Source: Leclercia adecarboxylata (GTDB lineage Bacteria; Pseudomonadota; Gammaproteobacteria; Enterobacterales; Enterobacteriaceae). Taken from it: a stretch of 64,000 bases of DNA. Below the pieces are notes generated by a model. It worked only from the letters and a program-made list of their open reading frames with translations, was not told the DNA's origin and did no database searches. The stretch is taken from NCBI GenBank assembly GCA_901472455.1, contig LR590464.1:3906001-3970000 (forward strand). Direction: 5' to 3'. A program made the position numbers and the translations under genes. Positions 12,429 through 22,304 of the stretch are shown here, in pieces (the stretch's first letter is position 1; each line of letters opens with the position of its first letter).

Positions 12429-12930
12429 TCATTCGGTAAAATTACGCCAGATATCCTGAATATCTTCCATAAGGAAGCCGCGATAAAGCAAAAAGCGCTG
12501 GATTTTGACTTTTTCCGAAAACTCCCGCGGCAAAGGCTCGCCATTACTTCCGTACGGCCTGTTCCCGCGCCAGTTCGCACCAGTCAATGTCGCATTCACG
12601 CATCGCCTTTTCGCTGGTTTCGCGGGCGATACCTTTTTGATTTAGCTCCTGACGGATGCGAGCTGGACCGTACCCTTTACGGCTGCGGCTGGCAATGAAG
12701 CGCAAGACAAACCGGGTATCGTCCAGATAGCTGTGCTCATAGCACCAGGCGACCACCCGATCGTAATCTTCTGCCGTGGCATCAATGGCTTCTGGTCCGT
12801 TTTTGCTCATTACCGGCGCGGCGAGCTTGCGGCGAAGCTCCTGTTCGCTGTGATCGCGAACGGCAAGAATACGCACAGCGCGATCTAACAGACGGTTATA
12901 AGCAGGACGACGTGCTGGGGATTCATTCAT
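12429..12930 (-). CDS. recX: Regulatory protein RecX (one insertion)
   Basis: A roughly 166-residue three-helix-repeat protein that caps RecA filaments and inhibits recombinase and coprotease activity. Visible are [20 protein letters not shown], the conserved [18 protein letters not shown] and the end [13 protein letters not shown]. An extra A in AAGTAATGG near 12550 breaks the frame after AREQAVRK. The start MNESPARR at 12930 fits the family and lies 70 bp downstream of recA, which it follows in the recA-recX transcript. Confidence 0.88.
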
Positions 12931-12952
12931 AGATAAACCTGCTGCAGTCAAA

Positions 12953-12982
12953 AAGCAAAAGGGCCGCACTAAGCGACCCTTG
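12953..12982 (-). terminator. Terminator after recA
   Basis: On the minus strand GGGTCGC-TTAGT-GCGGCCC (one G-U pair) is followed by TTTTGCTTTTT. In E. coli partial read-through here supplies low RecX levels. Confidence 0.6.
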
Positions 12983-12999
12983 TCTATTACATCCGATTA

Positions 13000-14070
<1,071 letters not shown>

Positions 14071-14128
14071 TCATGCCGGGTGAAACAACTGCGCTTCACC
14101 TTGGATTTCTGTTCTGTTGGGGCAATTA

Positions 14129-14148
14129 TACTGTATGCTCATACAGTA
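14129..14148 (-). promoter_or_regulatory. LexA box of recA
   Basis: The 20-mer TACTGTATGCTCATACAGTA is a near-ideal SOS box, palindromic with CTGT...ACAG. It sits between recA and the pncC stop (14149-14151), immediately adjacent to that stop codon. Confidence 0.93.
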
Positions 14149-14645
14149 TCAAGTGTTTTGTAGAAATTGTTGCCAGAGCGTTTTTAACGCATAAACGGTG
14201 GCCTGACGACGCACGCTTTCACGGTCGCCGCTGAAGCATTCCCGCCGGGTAATCCCCTCCCCTTGCGCTGTCGCAAAGCCAAACCAGACCGTTCCGACAG
14301 GCTTTTCATCGCTGCCGCCGTCCGGCCGGCAATGCCACTAATAGAGATAGCATAGTCCGCGCGGGCGGCACGCAGGGCACCAATCGCCATCTCGATGACA
14401 ACCGGCTCGCTGACCGCGCCATGCTCGATAAGCGTAGGTTCCCGTACGCCGATCATTTGCGCTTTCGCTTCATTACTGTAGGTGACAAACCCGCGTTCAA
14501 ACCAGGCGGAACTGCCAGCAATATCAGTGATCACTTTTGCCACCCAGCCACCGGTACAGGACTCGGCAGTGGTGAGCGTGGCACCGCGCTGTTTTAACGC
14601 CTGCCCGACGCTCTCACTGAGCTGCATCAATTCATGGTCAGTCAT
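14149..14645 (-). CDS. pncC: Nicotinamide-nucleotide amidase PncC (one deletion)
   Basis: The CinA C-terminal family enzyme of about 165 residues that converts NMN to nicotinate mononucleotide in the pyridine cycle. Landmarks are TTAESCTGGWVAKVITDIAGSS (catalytic Ser in SCTGG), GFVTYSNEAKAQMIGV and SISGIAGPDGG. The frame is lost at GIAGP because one C is missing near 14330. Restoring it gives the usual tail LWQQFLQNT and a TGA abutting the recA LexA box. The start MTDHELMQ at 14645 fits the family. Confidence 0.87.
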
Positions 14646-14815
14646 ATCGTTTTGACTCCTTAAAAACGTGCAGCACAAGATAGCACTTTAGCCTGTAGAT
14701 ATGAGGATGAGGTGAAGGTTTTACGAGGGGGCTTCAGAAAAATTAACCTGGCCGTCAGGGTAATTTAAAAGTGAGTGGCACCACGCCACCCACTTTTCGG
14801 CAAGAAGAGGCAGCG

Positions 14816-15908
14816 TTAACTGAACGGCGAGCTTACGCGCGCCTGCGCCACGGCCAGCCCCAACTGCCAGACCGCCATCGCATAATGCGTGCTGTGGTTG
14901 TAGCGGGTGATGGTGTAGAAGTTCGGCAGACCGTACCAGTACTGGTAGCCGGTACCGATATCCAGACGCAGCAGGCTGACCTGCTGATTGCCATTCAGCG
15001 GCTGCTGCGGCGTTAACCCTGCTGCGGTCAGCTGTGCGGTGCTGTAGCGGGTTTTAAAGCCGTTCTCCAGCCCTGGCGCCTGGCCGTTTGCGAGGATTGC
15101 CACCGGCTGACCTTGCGTCCAGCCGTGCTCTTTGAAGTAGTTGGCGACGCTGCCAATCGCATCCTCAGGGTCCCACAGGTTGATGTGACCATCGCCATTG
15201 AAATCGACCGCATACTGCTTATAGGAGGACGGCATAAACTGCCCGTAGCCCATCGCACCGGCAAAGGAACCTTTCAGATCCAGCGGATCGTCCTGCTCGT
15301 CACGCGCCATCAGCAGGAAGGTTTCCAGCTCAGAAGAGAAATACTCCGCGCGGCGTGGGTAGTTAAAGGAGAGTGTCGCCAGCGCATCAAGAATACGGGT
15401 TTTGCCCATCACGCGGCCCCAGCGGGTTTCCACGCCAATAATCCCGATGATGATCTCCGGCGGCACGCCGTAAACCTGCTGGGCGCGGGTCAGCGCATCC
15501 TCATACTGGTTCCAGAACGCTACGCCGTTTTGCACGTTGTCCGGGGTAATAAACTGTTTGCGATAGCGTAACCACGCGCCGTTCGGCCCGGCCGGTGGCT
15601 GCGTGGTCGGAGCCTGGCGGTCCATCAACCGCAGCACGTAGTCCAGACGTTTCGCCTGGGAGAGGATCTCCTGCAGCTGGGTTTTATTGAAACCGTGCTT
15701 GCTCACCATTTTGTCGATGAACTGTTCCGCCGCGGGGTTGTTGGCGAAATCGCCCCCCCATCTGCATCACATTATGCTGGGGTTCCAGCAGGAAGCCGCC
15801 GGACGGGGCGCCTGCCGTTTGCTGAACCTCTTCGGTCTTCGGTTTGCTGCTGCAGGCGGAAAGCAGAATAAGCGCAGGCAATAAGGCTGCGTAACGACGC
15901 TTGAACAT
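14816..15908 (-). CDS. mltB: Membrane-bound lytic murein transglycosylase B (one insertion)
   Basis: A roughly 360-residue outer-membrane lipoprotein that cleaves murein glycan strands to 1,6-anhydro ends. The lipobox is LLSAC (residues 17-21) after MFKRRYAALLPALI. The catalytic Glu is in GVETRWGRVMG, and the GYGQFMPSS motif is present. A run of seven C at 15752-15758, expected six, breaks the frame at QMGGDFANN. The start ATG is at 15908. It is divergent from the former sorbitol operon. Confidence 0.92.
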
Positions 15909-16226
15909 GACAGATCCATTCAACAAAATTCGATAAGAGGCAAGTATGGTAAAGCATCCGGGACACCTCAAGGAAGAGATGCGAAGCCGCACGGCAAAAA
16001 TCTTTACGCGTCCAAAGCTAAATTCGTTCTCTTCTCAACCACGTCATCCTCTTCCCGCCCAAGACGGCACTCCGTTGCAGGAGTTAAAGCCTGGTGTGAT
16101 CATGCCTAATGATTCGCACTGTCAGGATGCATTATCATTAGCGCTTAAATTGAAACAGGGATAATTTCGTTGTGAACGTTATAAGCTGGCGAAATTATCA
16201 TTTTGCAACCCGAAGAACTCAACGCT
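15909..16226. other. mltB-srlR scar intergenic region
   Basis: The 5' side of the lost sorbitol operon. A TGTGATCATG stretch near 16092 is a weak CRP half-site. A perfect 9-bp inverted repeat occurs at 16161-16198 (see separate entry). An open frame at 15946-16164 resembles no family I know, and I do not call it a gene. Confidence 0.4.
16161..16198. repeat. Perfect 9-bp inverted repeat upstream of the srlR remnant
   Basis: ATAATTTCG (16161-16169) and CGAAATTAT (16190-16198) flank 20 bp. It is too AT-rich and has no T-run for a terminator. A TTTCG core is common in DeoR-family operators, so it may be a leftover SrlR site; this is inference. Confidence 0.45.
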
Positions 16227-16500
16227 ATGAAACCCCGTCAGTAGCAGGCGGCGATTCCGACCTCTGCAAAAGCAGGGAGAATACAAGGTGTTCAGCGTCA
16301 GTAAAGCGATGTGCAACGCCGCCCGGGAAGTGATCCTGATGGCCGATTCATCCAAATTTGGTCGTAAAAGCCCCAATATTGTCTGTAGCCTTGAGAGCGT
16401 CGATAAGCTGATCACCGACGCGGGTATCGATCCGGCGTTTAAAAAAGCGCTGGAAGAGAAAGGAATCGAAGTCATTGTAACCGGAGAGAGAGATGAGTGA
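16227..16500 (+). pseudogene. srlR: srlR (gutR) remnant with large internal deletion
   Basis: The first codons, from ATG at 16227, read MKPRQ-stop-QAAI and then LQKQGEYK in another frame, matching the N-terminus of the DeoR-type sorbitol repressor. Directly after comes [20 protein letters not shown] to the end, matching its last 70 residues. About 165 central residues are missing. There is also an in-frame TAG at 16242-16244 and a 2-base loss nearby. The upstream srlA, E, B, D and gutM genes are absent. It overlaps gutQ by 8 bp, preserving the old operon junction. This is a true deletion scar, unlike the single-base errors elsewhere. Confidence 0.82.
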
Positions 16501-17458
16501 TTTTTTGTTAAACGCGGGTCGTCAAACCCTGATGCTGGAACTGCAGGAGGCCAGCCGCCTGCCGGAACGTCTGGGGGACGACTTCGTGCGGGCGGCAAAC
16601 ACCATTATCCAGTGCGAAGGAAAAGTGATTGTCGCGGGCATTGGCAAGTCCGGCCATATTGGTAAAAAGATTGCCGCGACCCTGGCCAGCACCGGCACGC
16701 CGGCCTTTTTTGTCCATCCGGCTGAAGCCCTGCACGGCGACCTGGGCATGATCGAAAGCCGCGACGTGCTGCTGTTTATCTCCTACTCCGGCTCGGCCAA
16801 GGAACTGGATCTGATCCTGCCGCGCCTGAAGGAAAAATCGGTCGCGCTGCTGGCGATGACCGGCAAATCCCGTTCGCCGCTGGCGCTCGCCGCCAAAGCC
16901 ACGCTGGATATTTCCGTGGAGCGCGAAGCCTGCCCGATGCACCTTGCCCCTACCTCCAGCACCGTCACTACCCTGATGATGGGTGATGCGCTGGCGATGG
17001 CGGTTATGCAGGCTCGTGGCTTTAACGAAGAAGATTTTGCCCGCTCCCACCCTGCCGGCGCACTGGGGGCGCGCCTGCTAAATAAAGTCCACCACCTGAT
17101 GCGCACCGACGCGGCAGTCCCGCAGGTGAAGCTAAATACCAGCGTGATGGATGCGATGATGGAGCTGAGCCGCACCGGGCTGGGACTGGTGGCGGTCTGC
17201 GATGATGACCTCCAGGTTAAAGGCGTCTTCACCGACGGTGACCTGCGTCGCTGGCTGGTGGGCGGCGGCCAACTGGAGGTTAACGTCAGCAGCGCCATGA
17301 CCACTGGCGGCCTGACGCTGAATGCCGAAAGCCGCGCCATTGAGGCCAAAGAGCTGCTGATGAAGCGCAAAATCACCGCCGCCCCGGTGGTGGACGAAGC
17401 TGGCCGCCTGTGTGGTGCCATCAACCTGCAGGATTTTTATCAGGCAGGTATCATCTAA
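16493..17458 (+). CDS. gutQ: Arabinose-5-phosphate isomerase GutQ
   Basis: A complete 321-residue SIS-CBS-CBS protein interconverting ribulose-5-P and arabinose-5-P, a paralogue of KdsD. The SIS domain carries [20 protein letters not shown] and [12 protein letters not shown]; the CBS pair occupies about residues 205-321 (TDGDLRRWL). It survives although its sorbitol operon partners are deleted, so it must use the old srl promoter or a new one. Its stop overlaps the norR stop tail-to-tail. Confidence 0.95.
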   Translation: MSDFLLNAGRQTLMLELQEASRLPERLGDDFVRAANTIIQCEGKVIVAGIGKSGHIGKKIAATLASTGTPAFFVHPAEALHGDLGMIESRDVLLFISYSGSAKELDLILPRLKEKSVALLAMTGKSRSPLALAAKATLDISVEREACPMHLAPTSSTVTTLMMGDALAMAVMQARGFNEEDFARSHPAGALGARLLNKVHHLMRTDAAVPQVKLNTSVMDAMMELSRTGLGLVAVCDDDLQVKGVFTDGDLRRWLVGGGQLEVNVSSAMTTGGLTLNAESRAIEAKELLMKRKITAAPVVDEAGRLCGAINLQDFYQAGII

Positions 17459-18970
17459 CCCTTCAGACCCAGACGTTTCGCCAGCCGGTGCAGGTTGGCG
17501 ACGTCGGTCTCCAGCGCCCTTGCGCTCGCCGCCCAGCTGCGGCTGTTCTGCTCCAGCGTCCGGGTGATCATCTGGCGCTGAAACGCCTCCGTTGCCTCAC
17601 GCAGATTCTGATGTACCACCACCGGGCTTTTCCGGCGTTACCGCAGGCGCGCTCTCATCATGCAGGGCAAAATGCTGCGCGTGGATCACCACGTCATTCC
17701 CCAGCCGCGCCGCCCGGGCCAGCACCACCGCCCGGTGAATGGCATGTTCCAGCTCGCGCACGTTGCCTGGCCAGCCGTAACTCAGCAAATGCGCCCGCGC
17801 GCCGGGGCTAAGCACCACCCGGGACAACCCCATCCGCAACCGGCACTGTTCGCAGAAATAGCCCGCCAGCAGCACCACGTCTTCGCCCCGCTCGCGCAGC
17901 GGTGGCACCGAAAGCGGGAAGACACTCAGGCGGTGGTACAGGTCGGCGCGGAAGTTCCCGGCCAGCACCTCTTCACGCAGATCGCGGTTGGTGGCCGCCA
18001 GCACCCGCACATCGACCCGCAGGCTGCGGTCGTCGCCCACACGCTGGATATCGCCATACTGCAAAACGCGCAGCAGCTTGGCCTGTAGCGCCAGCGACAG
18101 TTCGCCAATCTCATCAAGGAACAGGGTGCCGTTATCGGCCATTTCAAACTTGCCGCTGCGGTTGCTGATAGCCCCGGTAAAGGCCCCTTTCACGTGGCCG
18201 AACAGCTCGCTCTCCGCCACGCTCTCCGGCAGGGCCGCGCAGTTGAGGTAGACCAGCGGATTCACCGCTCTTGGCGATGCCTCATGGATAGCTTTCGCCA
18301 CCAGCTCTTTGCCGGTGCCGGTTTCCCCCTCGATCAGCACGTTCAGGTCGGAAGCCGCGACAATCTCAATCTCTTTTTTCAGGCTCACCATGCCCGGCGA
18401 TAGCCCGATCATTTCGGTATTTTTCACCTGCTCAAACACCGCCGGGCCAGCGGGCAGGCTGTTCTGGCTCTCCAGTTGCTCAATCAGCAGGGCATTGTTT
18501 AGCGCCCCGGCGGCAAGGGCGGCAATGAGCCTCAGCTCCTCGTCGCTGAAGGTATCGAACTGATCCGGTGACATACCGTCGAGGGTCAGCGCACCAATCA
18601 GGTTTTGTCCGGCAAACAGCGGCAGGCCGATACAGGCGTGCACCTTCAGGCTCTCCTGTCCGGGGATCAGCCCGTCGTAGGGGTCGGGCAGATCGCTGTC
18701 GGCCGGGAAGCGCACCACATCCCCGGCGCGGGCGATGGTCTCCAGCCGCGGGTGGCCCTCCAGGGTAAAGCGCCGCCCCAGCACGTCCTGCGCCAGCCCG
18801 TCGATCGCCAGCGGGATAAACTGCCGCCCTTCATAACGCAGCAACGCCGAGGCATCGCAATCCAGCACGTGACGCAGGGTGGAGATCAGCCGCTGAAAAC
18901 GATCCTGATGGCCGATACCGCTCTGCAATTCAATGGCGATTTTCGCCAGCACCTCTACAGAAAAACTCAT
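17455..18970 (-). CDS. norR: Nitric oxide-sensing sigma-54 activator NorR (one insertion)
   Basis: A 504-residue enhancer-binding protein: an N-terminal GAF domain with a non-haem iron that binds NO (residues 1-170), an AAA+ domain with Walker A GETGTGKE, the GAFTGA loop and Walker B in [11 protein letters not shown], and a C-terminal Fis-type helix-turn-helix. An extra C in AAGCCCGG near 17626 breaks the frame after TPEKP. Corrected, it ends [16 protein letters not shown]. The start MSFSVEV at 18970 is chosen over an upstream ATG at 19000. It is divergent from norVW. Confidence 0.93.
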
Positions 18971-18982
18971 TGTCGCCTCGCT

Positions 18983-19038
18983 GTCATTTTGACAATGCAT
19001 CTTGTCATATTGACTATATCAATGACAGTCAAAATGAC
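18983..19038 (+). promoter_or_regulatory. Three NorR enhancer sites
   Basis: GTCATTTTGAC (18983-18993), GTCATATTGAC (19004-19014) and GTCAAAATGAC (19028-19038) are three palindromes of the GTCA-N3-TGAC type. Their starts are 21 and 24 bp apart, matching the three essential NorR sites known upstream of E. coli norV. Confidence 0.9.
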
Positions 19039-19093
19039 TACCCATCAGGGGTTAATATTTTTAAAATCCTTTTAAATCAAAAAATTAAAAAAT

Positions 19094-19109
19094 TGGCATG
19101 CAACCTGCA
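19094..19109 (+). promoter_or_regulatory. Sigma-54 promoter of norVW
   Basis: TTGGCATGCAACCTGCAA has the invariant GG (19095-19096) and GC (19107-19108) separated by 10 bp, the -24/-12 signature. It lies about 57 bp downstream of the last NorR site and 52 bp before the norV ATG. Confidence 0.88.
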
Positions 19110-19159
19110 ATTACCCTGACATCTTTCGTTTAATTTCGCTGTATTAAGTTGAGGTTGCT

Positions 19160-20610
19160 ATGTCTATTCTGGTTAAAAACAATATTCATTGGGTTGGTCA
19201 ACGTGACTGGGAAGTACGTGATTTTCACGGCACGGAATACAAAACACTGCGCGGCAGCAGCTACAACAGCTATCTCATCCGCGAAGAAAAAAATGTCCTG
19301 ATCGATACCGTCGATCATAAGTTCAGCCGTGAATTCGTGCAAAACCTGCGCAGTGAAATTGACCTGGCCGATATCGACTACATCATCATTAACCATGCGG
19401 AAGAAGATCACGCCGGGGCGCTGACCGAACTGATGTCCTGCATCCCGGACACCCCCAATCTACTGCACCAACAACGCCATCGACTCCATCACCGGTCACC
19501 ACCACCATCCAGAGTGGAATTTCAACGTGGTGAAAACCGGTGACTCACTGGATATTGGCAACGGCAAGCAGCTGATCTTCGTTGAAACCCCAATGCTGCA
19601 CTGGCCGGATAGCATGATGACCTACATGACCGGCGACGCCGTGCTGTTCAGTAACGACGCCTTCGGCCAGCACTACTGCGACGAACGTCTGTTCAATGAC
19701 GAAGTGGATCAGGCCGAACTGTACGAACAGTGCCAGCGCTACTACGCCAACATCCTGACCCCCGTTCAGCCGTCTGGTTACGCCAAAAATTACCGAAATC
19801 CTCGGCTTCAACCTGCCGGTGGATATGATTGCCACCTCCCACGGGGTGGTATGGCGTGATAACCCAACCCAGATCGTCGAGCAGTACCTGAAATGGGCCG
19901 CAGACTATCAGGAAGATCGCATCACCATTTTCTACGACACTATGTCCAATAACACCCGCATGATGGCCGACGCGATTGCCCAGGGCATCAACGAAGTGGA
20001 TCCGAACGTGGCAGTGAAAATCTTTAACGTGGCGCGCAGCGACAAGAACGACATTCTGACCAACGTCTTCCGCTCCAAAGGCGTGCTGGTGGGCACCTCC
20101 ACCATGAACAACGTGATGATGCCGAAAATTGCTGGTCTGGTCGAAGAGATGACCGGTCTGCGCTTCCGTAACAAACGCGCCAGTGCGTTCGGCTCCCACG
20201 GCTGGAGCGGCGGTGCGGTTGACCGTCTTTCTACCCGTCTGCAGGATGCGGGCTTTGAAATGTCGATGAGCCTAAAGGCCAAATGGCGCCCGGATCTGGA
20301 TGCGCTGGAAATCTGCCGTCAGCATGGCCGCGACATTGCACGTCAGTGGGCGCTCGCTCCGCTGCCAGAAGCGACCGCCAAAGCCACACCTGAACAGGAA
20401 GCCTGCGCCTGTGCCGCTGCCGCTGCCGCCGACCTCGGCCCACGCATGCAGTGCAGCGTCTGTCAGTGGATCTACGATCCGGCCACTGGTGAGCCGATGC
20501 AGGATGTCCAGCCAGGCACACCGTGGAGCGACGTCCCTGATAACTTCCTCTGCCCGGAATGTTCCCTCGGTAAAGACGTCTTCGAAGAACTGGGATCGGA
20601 GGTAAAATGA
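19160..20610 (+). CDS. norV: Anaerobic nitric oxide reductase flavorubredoxin NorV (two insertions)
   Basis: Reduces NO to N2O under anoxia. It has an N-terminal metallo-beta-lactamase-like diiron domain ([11 protein letters not shown] ligands, then MLHWPDSM), a flavodoxin domain ([28 protein letters not shown]) and a C-terminal rubredoxin with CSVCQW and CPECSLGK cysteine pairs. Breaks are an extra A near 19456 (PDTPIYCT) and an extra C near 19760 ([11 protein letters not shown]). The corrected length is 482 residues. norW overlaps the stop. Confidence 0.93.
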
Positions 20611-21741
20611 GCCAGAGTATCGTCATTATCGGCTCGGGCTTCGCCGCCCGCCAGCTGGTGAAAAATATCCGCAAACAGGATGCGAACGTCCCGCTGACGC
20701 TGATCGCCGCAGACAGCATAGATGAGTACAACAAGCCAGACTTAAGCCACGTCATCAGCCAGAGTCAGCGCGCCGACGACCTCACCCGCCAGACGGCGGG
20801 GGAGTTTGCCGAACAATTTAACCTGCGCCTGTTCCCTTAACACCTGGGTCACCGACATTGATGCAGCGGCGCATGTGGTCAAAGGGAAAGACAACCAGTG
20901 GTCCTATGACAAACTGGTTCTGGCTACCGGGGCCTCGGCCTTTGTGCCCCCGGTTCCTGGCCGTGAACTGATGCTGACCCTTAACAGCCAGATGGAGTAC
21001 CGCGCCTGCGAAAGCACCCTGCGTGATGCCCGGCGGGTGATGATTGTTGGCGCGGGGCTTATCGGCAGCGAACTGGCGATGGACTTTTGCCGGGCCGGGA
21101 AAGCAGTCACCCTGGTTGACCATTCCGCCAGCATTCTGTCGGCGCTGATGCCAGCCGAAGTAAGCAGTCGCTTACAACATCGCCTGACCGATATGGGTGT
21201 GCATCTGCAACTGAAATCCCAGCTGCAAAGCCTGACCAGAAGCGATTCCGGCATTTGCGCCCTGCTGGATCGCGATCGCTGCATCGAGGTGGATGTGGTG
21301 ATTGCCGCCACCGGCCTGCGCCCGGAAATCGGGCTGGCACAGCGTGCGGGGGCAGAAACCCAGCGCGGCGTGAAGGTTGACAGCTATCTGCAAACCACGC
21401 AGCCGGACATCTATGCCCTGGGGGACTGCGCCGAAATTAATGGCCAGGTGCTGCCGTTCCTGCAGCCTATCCAGTTAAGCGCTATGTATCTGGCGAAGAA
21501 TCTGCTCGGCGCCAATACACCACTGAAACTGCCGGCGATGCTGGTGAAGGTCAAAACGCCGGAACTGCCGCTGCATCTGGCAGGTGAAACCCAGCGCCAG
21601 GATTTGAACTGGCAGATCGCCATCGAGCCTCAGGGGATGGTGGCGAAAGGGGCCGACAGCGAGGGCAATTTACGCGCCTTTGTGGTCAGTGAAGATCGAA
21701 TGAAGGAGGCTTTTGCCCTGCTGAAATCATTACCTGTTTAA
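20607..21741 (+). CDS. norW: NADH:flavorubredoxin reductase NorW (one insertion)
   Basis: A roughly 377-residue FAD enzyme that passes electrons from NADH to the NorV rubredoxin domain. The FAD-binding [14 protein letters not shown] near the N-terminus, the NAD site [14 protein letters not shown] and the C-terminal FAD motif [11 protein letters not shown] are clear. An extra T near 20837 breaks the frame at LRLFPNTWVTD. The ATG overlaps the norV TGA by 4 bp, and a strong terminator follows. Confidence 0.93.
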
Positions 21742-21793
21742 CCCTCAAACTCTTGCTCTACTCGTTGTATGTTTGTCAGATTTTGCCTTTCGC

Positions 21794-21819
21794 AGCCCCG
21801 GTGCCCCGGGGCTTTTTTG
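21794..21819 (+). terminator. Terminator after norVW
   Basis: Arms AGCCCCGG and CCGGGGCT with loop TGCC are followed by TTTTTTGT. A strong intrinsic terminator 52 bp after the norW stop. Confidence 0.88.
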
Positions 21820-21942
21820 TATTTTTAATTAATCTTAAAATTCGATAAATAATAAAATGCGGAACAGCCGAAAAAACATCACCCTGTTTTATTCCGTGAT
21901 TTCTTTTTAATCTGAGAGGGTATTTATTAGCCGGAGATAAAC

Positions 21943-22102
21943 ATGGCGACCTTCCTGAAAGAAATTAACGACCTTGCTGACTATTTTAAAAAAAGTTCAA
22001 CCTGTCGAACGCATATTATTCCGCTGGCTTTACCTTAGCCCGGAGGCGCGCACCGAGCGCCTGAAAGAGCTGATGCTGCCTGTCAGCGCGAAAAAGAATT
22101 AA
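21943..22102 (+). CDS. SgrT-like small protein gene (one insertion)
   Basis: The raw frame stops after 31 codons, but the A-run at 21988-21994 has seven A. With six it reads 52 residues: YFKKVQPVERILFRWLYLSP followed by EARTERLKELMLPVSAKKN. The YF...RWL..P..R...L..LM pattern and small size resemble SgrT, the peptide that blocks the glucose permease PtsG and is encoded in the SgrS sRNA; this comparison is from memory. The ribosome site is CCGGAGATAAAC. The terminator starts right at the stop. It lies ahead of an EIICB gene and a SgrR-family gene, which supports a role in sugar-phosphate stress. It could also be an unrelated small protein. Confidence 0.55.
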
Positions 22103-22103
22103 T

Positions 22104-22131
22104 AAAAAACGGCGCCACTGCCGTTTTTTTT
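22104..22131 (+). terminator. Terminator immediately after the small gene
   Basis: AAAAACGGC-GCCACT-GCCGTTTTT followed by more T. The stop codon TAA (22100-22102) directly abuts the stem, so the transcript is a short RNA of roughly 250 nt if started after the norW terminator. That is an sRNA-like size. Confidence 0.85.
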
Positions 22132-22135
22132 ATTC

Positions 22136-22304
22136 TCTAAAAGCGGAAGCATTCACCAAACATATCCTTGTTTACTTAAATATAAATATACCAAAAGAGT
22201 TTCAGGGGAATTAATTTAAAGCTCATCACATTTTTACGTGCCGCCGTTTCAACCCTCATGAAAAGCTGTTATTTTGCGCCGTGAATTAAGCCCCTTTTTT
22301 GGAC
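22136..22304. other. Leader region of the EIICB gene
   Basis: AT-rich, with candidate promoter elements around CTTGTTTACTTAAATATAAATATACC (22165-22191). No clear Shine-Dalgarno precedes the ATG at 22305 (CCCCTTTTTTGGAC), unusual for a PTS permease and compatible with translational control. No gene seen. Confidence 0.35.

Noticed and set aside
15946-16164. 72-codon plus-strand frame between mltB and the srlR scar
   Set aside because: No ribosome site that stands out, no recognisable family, and it occupies regulatory DNA of the former operon.
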